Below, piece by piece: positions 1-8,720 of a DNA stretch of 64,000 bases. Source of the stretch: Streptomyces longisporoflavus (GTDB lineage: Bacteria; Actinomycetota; Actinomycetes; Streptomycetales; Streptomycetaceae); assembly GCF_014649775.1 (NCBI RefSeq), contig NZ_BMTR01000008.1:1-64000 (forward strand), in the 5' to 3' direction. The position numbers were made by a program, and so were the translations under genes. The notes beneath the pieces are model-generated. The model worked only from the letters and a program-made list of their open reading frames with translations. It searched no databases and was not told where the DNA came from. Within the stretch, counting starts at the first letter, position 1; every line of letters begins with the position of its first letter.

Positions 1-116
1 GCAAGGCCAAATCATCCCAACCCCGACAGGGGCGCCTTGACGAAGGACATAGAGGCACCCCCCCGCTGCCCCCGCTACTTCTCGCCGCTCCCCGCCGCTT
101 TCCGCCCGCGCAAGGC

Positions 117-155
117 CCCGATGGCCGCCTCCCCGGAGGCGGCCATCGGGCCTTT
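117..155 (+). terminator. Intrinsic terminator of an upstream gene
   Basis: A 15-bp perfect stem (117-131 with 136-150, four-base loop) is followed by a short CCTTTCCC run. It presumably ends a gene lying mostly or wholly before the window; no start or complete gene can be seen in bases 1-116. It insulates the isomerase gene that follows. Confidence 0.7.
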
Positions 156-204
156 CCCGACCCGCGGCCTCGGGTGGGCGTGGCGTTTTTCCGCAGGACC
201 CCTC

Positions 205-270
205 TTGACAAGAGCGGAGACTCGACGGCAATCTTCCATCAGACAGAAATTAACTTCCGCAATACGGAAG
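205..270 (+). promoter_or_regulatory. Promoter and tandem operator of the hydroxypyruvate isomerase gene
   Basis: A TTGACA -35 box (205-210) is followed at about 18 bp by a weak -10 (CAATCT, 229-234). Two 15-bp TTC...GAA elements sit at 234-248 (TTCCATCAGACAGAA) and 255-269 (TTCCGCAATACGGAA), 21 bp apart. The second is a good palindrome, extended by C and G outside, and runs into the Shine-Dalgarno GGAAGGAG. The same pair occurs before the glyoxylate carboligase gene, so one repressor probably controls both. An IclR-type regulator would be the family expectation; that is inference. Confidence 0.6.
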
Positions 271-285
271 GAGCGCGGAAGCCCC

Positions 286-1113
286 ATGGGATACTCCGAC
301 CAGCGCTTCAATGTGAACCTGTCGACCCTCTTCACGGAACTCCCGCTCCTGGAGCGCCCCGCGGCCGCCGCCGCGGCGGGCTTCACGGCGGTCGAGCTGT
401 GGTGGCCCTGGGTCGACGCCCCCACCCCCGAGCAGTCCGAGCTCGACGCCCTTCGGGCCGCGATCACGGACGCCGGCGTACAGCTGGTGGGCCTGAACTT
501 CTACGCCGGCCAGCTGCCGGGACCGGACCGCGGCGCCCTGTCGATCCCTGGCGAGGAGAGCGAGAAGTTCCGCGCGAACCTCCCGGTGGCGGCGGACTTC
601 GCCGAGTCCCTCGGCTGCAAGGCGCTCAACGCCCTTTACGGCAACCGGGTCGAGGGCGTGGACCCCGCGGTCCAGGACGAACTCGCCCTGGAGAACCTGG
701 TGCTCGCGGCCCGCGAGGCCGACCGCGTGGGTGCGGTGCTGCTGATCGAGGCCCTGAACAAGCCCGAGTCGCCGCGCTGCCCGATCGTCAGCGCGGACGC
801 CGCGATCGCCGTGGTGGACAAGGTGAACTCCGCGACCGGGCTCGGCAACGCGAAGTTCCTCATGGACCTGTACCACCTGTCCATGAACGGCGAGGACCTG
901 CCGGCCGTCATCGATCGGTACGTCGCCCAGACCGCGCACGTGCAGATCGCCGACAATCCTGGCCGTGGGGCCCCGGGCACGGGGTCGCTGCCTCTGGAGG
1001 AGCTGTTGGATCAGCTCCAGAAGGCCGGTTACGAGGGGTACGTCGGCCTGGAGTACAAGGCCGGAGACCGTCCCAGCTCCGAAGCCTTCGGCTGGCTGCC
1101 GACTGCGGACTAG
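286..1113 (+). CDS. hyi: Hydroxypyruvate isomerase family protein
   Basis: A 275-residue sugar-phosphate-isomerase type TIM barrel expected to interconvert hydroxypyruvate and tartronate semialdehyde in glyoxylate assimilation. It opens with FNVNLSTLFTELPLLERPAA, as Hyi proteins do, and keeps the late acidic/His positions of the family (LIEALNK, FLMDLYHLSMNGED, HVQIADNPGR, GLEYKAGD), which supply the metal and substrate ligands. The ATG at 286 is chosen because it follows GGAAGGAG with good spacing; the reading frame is open much further upstream, through the terminator, and that part is not coding. Tartronate semialdehyde reductase follows on the same strand after 90 bp, and glyoxylate carboligase lies a few kb away, so the pathway context is strong. 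Confidence 0.88.
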   Translation: MGYSDQRFNVNLSTLFTELPLLERPAAAAAAGFTAVELWWPWVDAPTPEQSELDALRAAITDAGVQLVGLNFYAGQLPGPDRGALSIPGEESEKFRANLPVAADFAESLGCKALNALYGNRVEGVDPAVQDELALENLVLAAREADRVGAVLLIEALNKPESPRCPIVSADAAIAVVDKVNSATGLGNAKFLMDLYHLSMNGEDLPAVIDRYVAQTAHVQIADNPGRGAPGTGSLPLEELLDQLQKAGYEGYVGLEYKAGDRPSSEAFGWLPTAD

Positions 1114-1203
1114 CCGCCGCTTCGCGGCGAATTTCTCCCGCACACCCACCCGGCACCCAGCACCCGATTCGTTGCAGCAGAAGAGTTTTCAGAGAGGTCC
1201 GTC

Positions 1204-2094
1204 ATGAGCAACCTTCCCAAGATCGCGTGGATCGGACTCGGCATCATGGGGTCCCCCATGTCCGAGAACCTGATCAAGGCTGGTTACTCCGTCACCGGCT
1301 TCACCCTCGAGCAGGACAAGCTGGACCGCCTCGCCGCGGCCGGCGGCACCGCCGCCAAGTCGATCGCGGAGGCCGTCAAGGACGCCGACGTCATCGTGAC
1401 GATGGTGCCCGCGTCGCCGCAGGTGGAGGCCATCGCGTACGGCGAGGACGGCATCCTGGAGAACGCGAAGTCGGGCGCGCTGATCATCGACATGTCGTCG
1501 ATCACCCCGCAGACTTCCGTGGACCTGGCCAAGGCCGCCAAGGACAAGGGCATCCGCGTCCTGGACGCCCCCGTCTCGGGTGGCGAGGCCGGTGCCATCG
1601 AGGCCGTGCTCTCCATCATGGTCGGCGGCGAGCAGGCCGACTTCGACGAGGCCAAGCCCCTCCTCGACGCCCTCGGCAAGACCATCGTGCTGTGCGGTCC
1701 GCACGGCTCGGGGCAGACCGTGAAGGCCGCCAACCAGCTCATCGTCGCCGTGAACATCCAGGCGTGCGCCGAGGCCGTCGTCTTCCTGGAGAAGTCCGGG
1801 GTGGACCTGACCGCCGCCCTCGACGTCCTGAACGGAGGGCTTGCGGGCTCGACCGTCCTGACCCGCAAGAAGGACAACTTCCTCAAGCGCGACTTCAAGC
1901 CCGGCTTCCGGATCGACCTGCACCACAAGGACATGGGCATCGTCACCGACGCCGCCCGCAATGTCGGTGCCTCGCTCCCGGTCGGCGCCGTGGTCGCCCA
2001 GCTCGTCGCCTCGCTGCGCACGCAGGGTGACGGCGGTCTTGACCACTCCGCGCTCCTGCGCGGTGTCGAGCGCCTCTCGGGCGCCGAGCTCTGA
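1204..2094 (+). CDS. glxR: 2-hydroxy-3-oxopropionate (tartronate semialdehyde) reductase
   Basis: A 296-residue beta-hydroxyacid dehydrogenase that reduces tartronate semialdehyde to D-glycerate with NAD(P)H. The N-terminal Rossmann motif is IGLGIMGSPM; the substrate-binding signature appears as DAPVSGGEAGA and the catalytic lysine region as GQTVKAANQLIV (Lys in VKAANQ). The C-terminal helical domain (FKPGFRIDLHHKDM) is typical of GarR/GlxR. Start ATG follows AGAGAGG. It is the natural partner of the isomerase upstream, probably in one transcript, and of glyoxylate carboligase on the other strand. Length is normal for the family. Confidence 0.92.
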   Translation: MSNLPKIAWIGLGIMGSPMSENLIKAGYSVTGFTLEQDKLDRLAAAGGTAAKSIAEAVKDADVIVTMVPASPQVEAIAYGEDGILENAKSGALIIDMSSITPQTSVDLAKAAKDKGIRVLDAPVSGGEAGAIEAVLSIMVGGEQADFDEAKPLLDALGKTIVLCGPHGSGQTVKAANQLIVAVNIQACAEAVVFLEKSGVDLTAALDVLNGGLAGSTVLTRKKDNFLKRDFKPGFRIDLHHKDMGIVTDAARNVGASLPVGAVVAQLVASLRTQGDGGLDHSALLRGVERLSGAEL

Positions 2095-2255
2095 GCAGCC
2101 TCACGAGGCTCTAGCTGCTCACTGAGGCTCTAGCGAGTCACGAGGCCCAAGAGGCTCAGAGAGCTCCCTCGACTTCCGGGTCGCGGCGGCGCTGACACCT
2201 GTCCTGTCGCGCCCAGGCGTCGCCGCGGCCCGGAACCCATGCCTCATCGAAAACT

Positions 2256-2270
2256 TCAACAAACTGTTGA
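2256..2270. promoter_or_regulatory. Palindrome upstream of the catalase gene
   Basis: TCAACAAACTGTTGA is a palindrome with 6-bp arms around AAC, about 85 bp before the catalase start. TTGACG overlapping its right arm could serve as a -35 box. It is a candidate operator for a peroxide-responsive regulator, but no known box was matched. The preceding 2,100-2,165 stretch is a set of imperfect GAGGCTC repeats without coding signal. Confidence 0.35.
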
Positions 2271-2352
2271 CGCAGCTGGTCAGGCGTACTTACGCTCACG
2301 TCACCTCACTCAGCAGTTTCAGTAGTCCGTACGGAAGGTCAACTCCGCCACC

Positions 2353-3819
2353 ATGTCGAAGCGTGTGCTCACGACCGAGTCCGGCGCCCCCGTCGCCGAC
2401 AACCAGAACTCCGCCACCGCCGGCGTCGGTGGCCCGCTTCTCCTCCAGGACCAGCACCTCCTCGAGAAGCTCGCCCGCTTCAACCGCGAGCGCATCCCGG
2501 AGCGCGTCGTGCACGCCCGCGGTTCCGGTGCCTACGGCTACTTCGAGGTGACCGACGACGTCACCGCGTACACCTCGGCCGACTTCCTGAGCACCGTCGG
2601 CAAGCGCACCGAGACGTTCCTGCGCTTCTCCACGGTGGCGGACAGCCTCGGCGGCGCGGACGCGGTCCGCGACCCGCGCGGCTTCGCGCTGAAGTTCTAC
2701 ACCGAAGAGGGCAACTACGACCTCGTCGGCAACAACACCCCGGTGTTCTTCATCAAGGACCCGATCAAGTTCCCCGACTTCATCCACTCCCAGAAGCGCG
2801 ACCCCTTCACGGGCAAGCAGGAGCCGGACAACGTCTGGGACTTCTGGGCGCACTCCCCCGAGGCCACGCACCAGGTGACGTGGCTGATGGGTGACCGCGG
2901 CATCCCCGCGTCATACCGCCACATGAACGGCTACGGCTCGCACACCTACCAGTGGACGAACGAGGCGGGCGAGGCCTTCTTCGTGAAGTACCACTTCAAG
3001 ACGAACCAGGGCGTACGCAGCCTGTCGTCGGAGCAGGCCGCCGAGCTGGCCGGCAAGGACGCCAACTCGCACCAGACGGACCTTCTCCAGGCCATCGAGC
3101 GCGGCGTGAACCCGTCCTGGACGCTGCACGTGCAGATCATGCCCGCGGCGGAGGCGGCCGACTACCGCTTCAACCCCTTCGACCTGACGAAGGTGTGGCC
3201 GCACAGCGACTACCCGCTGCAGCGCGTGGGCCGTCTGGTCCTCGACCGCAACCCCGACAACGTCTTCGCCGAGGTCGAGCAGGCCGCCTTCTCCCCGAAC
3301 AACTTCGTTCCGGGCATCGGCCCCTCCCCCGACAAGATGCTCCAGGGCCGCCTGTTCGCCTACGCGGACGCGCACCGCTACCGCCTGGGCGTCAACCACA
3401 CCCTGCTCGCGGTGAACGCGCCGAAGGCCGTGCTCGGCGGCAAGGCCGACAACTACGGCCGTGACGGCCTGATGGCGTCCAACGCGTACGGCCGTGACCG
3501 CAAGAACTACGAGCCCAACTCGTACGACGGCCCCGCCGAGACCGGCAAGGCCCTCTCGGCCCCGCTCGCCGTCAACGGCCACACGGGCACGCACGAGGCG
3601 CCGCTGCACACCAAGGACGACCACTTCTTCCAGGCGGGCGAGCTGTACCGCCTGATGTCGGCCGAGGAGCAGGCCCGTCTGGTGGCGAACATCGCCGGCA
3701 GCCTCTCGCAGGTCACGCGCGACGACGTCATCGAGAAGAACCTGGCCCACTTCCACGCCGCCGACACCGACTACGGCAAGCGCGTGGAGGAGGCTGTCCG
3801 CGCCCTGCGCGAGGACTAG
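2353..3819 (+). CDS. katA: Monofunctional heme catalase
   Basis: A 488-residue small-subunit catalase, decomposing hydrogen peroxide in the cytoplasm. The distal histidine is in RIPERVVHARGSGAYGYF, the distal asparagine in DLVGNNTPVFFIKDP, and the proximal heme-ligating tyrosine in RLFAYADAHRYRLGVN. Length and the absence of a C-terminal flavodoxin-like domain fit the clade-3 bacterial type. Translation starts at an ATG without a strong Shine-Dalgarno (GGAAGG lies about 17 bases upstream), so the exact start is somewhat open, but the sequence after it matches the usual catalase N-terminus. It stands alone, with a hairpin just after the stop. Confidence 0.95.
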   Translation: MSKRVLTTESGAPVADNQNSATAGVGGPLLLQDQHLLEKLARFNRERIPERVVHARGSGAYGYFEVTDDVTAYTSADFLSTVGKRTETFLRFSTVADSLGGADAVRDPRGFALKFYTEEGNYDLVGNNTPVFFIKDPIKFPDFIHSQKRDPFTGKQEPDNVWDFWAHSPEATHQVTWLMGDRGIPASYRHMNGYGSHTYQWTNEAGEAFFVKYHFKTNQGVRSLSSEQAAELAGKDANSHQTDLLQAIERGVNPSWTLHVQIMPAAEAADYRFNPFDLTKVWPHSDYPLQRVGRLVLDRNPDNVFAEVEQAAFSPNNFVPGIGPSPDKMLQGRLFAYADAHRYRLGVNHTLLAVNAPKAVLGGKADNYGRDGLMASNAYGRDRKNYEPNSYDGPAETGKALSAPLAVNGHTGTHEAPLHTKDDHFFQAGELYRLMSAEEQARLVANIAGSLSQVTRDDVIEKNLAHFHAADTDYGKRVEEAVRALRED

Positions 3820-3843
3820 GACTCCGAGAACTCCCGGACTGCG

Positions 3844-3874
3844 CCGGGGAATTGACGGGAGGTCAGTTCCCCGG
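3844..3874 (+). terminator. Hairpin downstream of catalase
   Basis: A stem of about 13 bp with one T-G wobble (3844-3856 with 3862-3874) lies 24 bp after the catalase stop. It has no T tract, so it is either a weak terminator or an mRNA-stabilising hairpin. Confidence 0.5.
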
Positions 3875-4177
3875 TGCTGCGCCCGCACCATCACGGACCC
3901 GGATGAGGGGTGGTCCCGTGGTGTACGGGCCGGACGAGGACCGCGGCGGCTTCGCGAGCCAGTGCGGTGGTGAAGGTCCGGCGGCTCCCTTCTCGACCTG
4001 AGGGAGGGGAATCCCGCCGAGCCATTCGCGGCCGCCGCGGTCCCAGCCGTTCTCTGGCCCCCGGGCCTTGGGTTTCATGTGACTCCGTCCGGCGGCGCGT
4101 ATGCATGTTCCGCCAGTCGCGCGCGGTCGGACGGCTACAACTTCACACGGCAGTACGGCATTTCAGCTGAGCCAGAG
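3875..4177. other. Gene-free stretch between catalase and the YdeI-like gene
   Basis: About 300 bp with no convincing gene on either strand. Short open frames here lack ribosome binding sites and recognisable sequence. The 4178-4207 terminator closes it. Confidence 0.6.
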
Positions 4178-4215
4178 CGCCGAGTACGGACGGTCCCGTA
4201 CTCGGCGTTCTTTGT
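4178..4215. terminator. Bidirectional intrinsic terminator
   Basis: A perfect 12-bp stem (CGCCGAGTACGG at 4178-4189 with its complement at 4196-4207, six-base loop) is followed by TTCTTTGTTG. It sits between the convergent catalase and YdeI-like genes and can serve both. Confidence 0.75.
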
Positions 4216-4277
4216 TGTCCGCGAGTGCGTGGGGACTGCGCGAGCAACCACGACGCGCCCGCAGAGGCACGCCGGCC

Positions 4278-4856
4278 TCAGCGCACCCTCTCGCCCGAAG
4301 CCAGCTTCGCGACCATCCGCTCCAGGCGGGCAGCACGCGTACCCGGCGTCTTGGCCGTCATCAGCCTGTGCAACACCACGTACTGGTCCGTCTTGCCCAG
4401 GGCCTCGAAGGTCTGGCGAGCCCCCGGGCTGGCCGCGAGGGCCGCGGCCAGGTCGTCCGGGACCGTCGCCGTCCGCTGAGACGCGTACGCCGCCTCCCAG
4501 CGCCCGTCAGCCCGCGCCGCGGCCACCTCCGCGAGGCCCGGCTCGCGCATGCGGCCCTCCGCGGTCAGCTCCTCGACCCGGTCGATGTTCACCTGTGACC
4601 ACAGGCTGCGCGGGCGGCGGCGGGTGATCTTCTGCAGGTAGTGGACGTCGTCGTACGCCTTCCGGTGGCCGGTGATCCAGCCGTAGCAGAGCGCCACGTC
4701 ATTGACCTCCGCAGCCGTCACTGAGGCCACTCCCGAATTCTTCTTGGCGAGCTTCACCCAGATTCCGGGCGAGGCGGCGTGGTGCTCGTCCAGCCAGGCC
4801 TCCAACTCGGCCCGGTCCGCGCAGGTCACGACCTTCAGCTCAGCGAGCGATTCCAT
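4278..4856 (-). CDS. YdeI/OmpD-associated family protein
   Basis: A 192-residue protein of the YdeI (DUF1801/OmdA-related) family. It shows the family's typical run: ELEAWLDEHHAASPGIWVKLAKKNSG near the N-terminus, DVALCYGWITGHRKAYDD, the YLQKITRRRPRSLWSQVN motif, then a helical C-terminal half. Molecular function is not established. The Met at 4856 is preferred to one 11 codons upstream (4889), because the longer start lies in the loop of a terminator hairpin. No strong Shine-Dalgarno is visible, so a leaderless or weakly translated mRNA is possible. The gene stands alone. Confidence 0.8.
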   Translation of the reverse strand: MESLAELKVVTCADRAELEAWLDEHHAASPGIWVKLAKKNSGVASVTAAEVNDVALCYGWITGHRKAYDDVHYLQKITRRRPRSLWSQVNIDRVEELTAEGRMREPGLAEVAAARADGRWEAAYASQRTATVPDDLAAALAASPGARQTFEALGKTDQYVVLHRLMTAKTPGTRAARLERMVAKLASGERVR

Positions 4857-4867
4857 CCGCCCAAGAT

Positions 4868-4906
4868 AAAGGGGCGGCCCACCCTCCACGGGTGGACCGC
4901 CCCTTT
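4868..4906 (-). terminator. Terminator of the glyoxylate carboligase gene
   Basis: AAAGGGGCGG and its complement form a long stem (4868-4884 with 4890-4906, one mismatch) about 20 bp past the carboligase stop on the minus strand. It ends that transcript before the YdeI-like gene. Confidence 0.75.
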
Positions 4907-4926
4907 CGACGCTCAGCGCCGGGGGG

Positions 4927-6714
<1,788 letters not shown>

Positions 6715-6819
6715 GGGGTTCTCCTGCTTCGACAACAGCTTCGACAGCTGCATCAGCTATTCGGCTGACGGATACGGCTGGCGGATCCGGCTCCCGTCGC
6801 GCCCCGCGGTGAGCTTCTG

Positions 6820-6857
6820 TTTCCGCATTGTGGAAATTTTGTTCTGCTATATGGAAG
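6820..6857 (-). promoter_or_regulatory. Tandem operator of the glyoxylate carboligase gene
   Basis: Read on the minus strand, TTCCATATAGCAGAA (6856-6842) is followed 21 bp on by TTCCACAATGCGGAA (6835-6821), in the same order and spacing as upstream of the isomerase gene. The second element is the better palindrome and is extended by T and A outside. Probably bound by one regulator of the glyoxylate genes. Confidence 0.6.
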
Positions 6858-6932
6858 CAATGTAGGCGGGTGCGGTGGAGACCGTCAAGAGAGATCCGGG
6901 AACCGGGCCGCGCGGGGAGCGCGTCCCAGTCG

Positions 6933-6983
6933 TTGAATCCGGCATTGAATTCCCGGCTTGAATTCCCGGCACTGAATTCGGGG
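6933..6983. repeat. Short tandem repeats upstream of the pseudokinase gene
   Basis: Four copies of a TTGAAT(TC)CCGGC-type unit begin at 6933, 6945, 6958 and 6972 (last copy CTGAAT), spaced 12-14 bp. Three contain GAATTC. They end about 20 bp before the GTG start and may be a regulatory array or a chance expansion. Confidence 0.5.
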
Positions 6984-7004
6984 CACACCATCGGGGGGTG
7001 TCGC

Positions 7005-7943
7005 GTGGCCACTTCACCGGACGCGCCGCCTGCCGGGCAGGGACGGCCGAGCGGCCGGCGGTACGGCCGCTGGGCGGCCGGGCCGCTGCTCGGGCAGGGC
7101 AGCCTCGGTCCGGTCTACCTCGCGCACGACGGGACGGGGCGGGCCGCCTCGCTGCGGGTGGTGCGTGCCTCGCTCGCTGGTGACGCGTCGTTCCGTACGC
7201 GCTTGGCCCGCGAGGTCCTCGCGCTCGGCGCGGTGCGGGGGCGCGGGGTCGCCGCGCTGCTCGACGCCGATGCGTACGGGGTGGTGCCGTGGCTCGCCGT
7301 GGAGTACGTCGCCGGTCCGACGCTGGCCGCGCGCGTGGGGAGGGGCGGTGGGCCACTGGGTACGGCGGGGCTTCGCGCCTTGGCGAGCGCACTCGCGGGG
7401 GCGCTGGACGACATTCACCGGGCGGGGCTCGTACACGGGGGCTTGCGGCCGTCGAACGTGCTCCTGGGCGCTGACGGGCCGCACGTGACTGATTTCGGCG
7501 TGAGCGCGGGGGCAGATGTGAGCGCGGGGGCAGACGTGTCTGCGGGGGCAGAAGCGGGGACACCGGGATTCACCGCGCCGGAGACCCTGGCGCAGGGCGT
7601 GGCCAAGCCGCCCGCGGACATCTTCTCGCTGGGCGCGGTCCTCGCCTACGCGGCGACGGGGCGGGGGCCTTCCGAGCCCGGAGACGGAAGCGGGGAGGAC
7701 GTGCCGGGAGTACAGAGCCTGACGGGGGTCCCGGAGGAGCTTCTCCCTCTCGTCACCGCATGTCTCTCCAGGCACCCCGCGGCCAGGCCCGCGCCGCGCA
7801 CCGTCGCCCGTATGGCGGGGCTCCCGCTGCCGGGCTCCCGCCGCCGGGCACTGACCCTGGCCGGCGCCCTGTTCTTGGCTCAACTAGCTGCCGTGGCATA
7901 CCCATTTGGTGGACGATGGGAAGGACGAACCGGCGTGCGGTGA
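7005..7943 (+). CDS. Serine/threonine protein kinase-like protein, probable pseudokinase
   Basis: A 312-residue protein with an Hanks-type kinase fold and a C-terminal hydrophobic segment (ALTLAGALFLAQLAAVAY, about residues 287-304) that would anchor it in the membrane. The glycine loop is LLGQGSLGPVYLAHD (about 28-42) and DFG is present at 163-165. However, the ATP-anchoring lysine position reads ASLRVV (Arg), and the catalytic loop reads VHGGLRPSNVLL, so the HRD aspartate is glycine and the loop lysine is arginine. Phosphotransfer is therefore unlikely and a binding or scaffold role is inferred. After DFG a repeat of SAGADV units occupies the activation segment. GTG 7005 is selected for its GGGGGG-rich upstream region. 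The zinc-ribbon gene follows after 18 bp. Confidence 0.75.
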   Translation: MATSPDAPPAGQGRPSGRRYGRWAAGPLLGQGSLGPVYLAHDGTGRAASLRVVRASLAGDASFRTRLAREVLALGAVRGRGVAALLDADAYGVVPWLAVEYVAGPTLAARVGRGGGPLGTAGLRALASALAGALDDIHRAGLVHGGLRPSNVLLGADGPHVTDFGVSAGADVSAGADVSAGAEAGTPGFTAPETLAQGVAKPPADIFSLGAVLAYAATGRGPSEPGDGSGEDVPGVQSLTGVPEELLPLVTACLSRHPAARPAPRTVARMAGLPLPGSRRRALTLAGALFLAQLAAVAYPFGGRWEGRTGVR

Positions 7944-7961
7944 CGGTGACGGGTGAGGGTG

Positions 7962-8687
7962 ATGACGGACAGCTGCGTCCCGGTGAGGTGCCCGGTCTGT
8001 AGACGCGACCATACGTACGCCCCACCGTCCTATCCCTGTGCGTGCGGTGCCCCGGTGGTGCCGCCGATGGCGCGCGGCGCGACGGTGACTCCGGTGACGG
8101 ACCGGACCTGGGCGGACGAGTGGGTCACCGTCCGGTGCCGGACGTGCGGTCGCCGGGACCAGTGGCCGCATCCCGAGCTGGAGTGCGGCTGCGGAGCGGT
8201 GCTGCGTATCCCGGTGCGAGCGGTACAGGCACCTACGGCAACACCTCCCGCCCCCACGACACCCCCGGCCACCACCCCGCCGGCCCTGCCCCGTAGCGCC
8301 CCACGCCCCCGCCCCGCCTTCCAGCCCGTGCCGGTGCGGACGGCGCAGGACGCGGTGACGGTGGCGGCGCTGTACCTGCGGTGGCTGGGGTTCGGCGACA
8401 TCCGGGGCGGGGTCAAGCGGGCGCCTTCGGGGGTGCGGGTGGCGGCGCGGGGCTTGATCGCCCTGATCGAGCCGTCCGTGCAGCCGTCGTCGCTGCGTGA
8501 CGTGGAGTGCGTGTGGCTCAGCGCGATGGCCGAGTCCGTCACTTGCGTCTGCTTCTCCCTGGCGGGCTACGAGGAAGCCGCCCGAACCCGCGCGGACGCC
8601 CTGTCCATCCCCCTGTTCGTCATCGACCTCACCGGAACTCCCCAGCCGGTGAACAACGCGGCAGCAGAACTGACACCGCCGGGGTAG
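7962..8687 (+). CDS. Zinc-ribbon protein with a degenerate restriction-endonuclease-like C-terminus
   Basis: A 241-residue protein. The N-terminal half has two zinc ribbons: CPVCRRDH with CACG (about residues 9-30) and CRTCGRRD with CGCG (about 52-78). A proline/threonine-rich linker (about 90-120) leads to a C-terminal domain with the strand/helix pattern of Mrr-type nucleases (ALYLRWLGFGDI, VRVAARGLIALIEPSV, YEEAARTRADALSIPLFVID). The usual D...(Q/E)xK residues are absent (VRVAA, LIEPS), so it is probably catalytically dead. ATG 7962 has GGTGAGGG upstream; GTG codons at 7953 and 7959 are alternatives. It is probably co-transcribed with the pseudokinase; function is unknown. Confidence 0.65.
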   Translation: MTDSCVPVRCPVCRRDHTYAPPSYPCACGAPVVPPMARGATVTPVTDRTWADEWVTVRCRTCGRRDQWPHPELECGCGAVLRIPVRAVQAPTATPPAPTTPPATTPPALPRSAPRPRPAFQPVPVRTAQDAVTVAALYLRWLGFGDIRGGVKRAPSGVRVAARGLIALIEPSVQPSSLRDVECVWLSAMAESVTCVCFSLAGYEEAARTRADALSIPLFVIDLTGTPQPVNNAAAELTPPG

Positions 8688-8720
8688 GGGCACGCGGGGC
8701 AAAGCCCCACCCCGGCGGGA

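Noticed and set aside
2267..2551. Small ORF upstream of and overlapping the catalase start
   Set aside because: Ser/Thr/Pro-rich shadow translation with no ribosome binding site.
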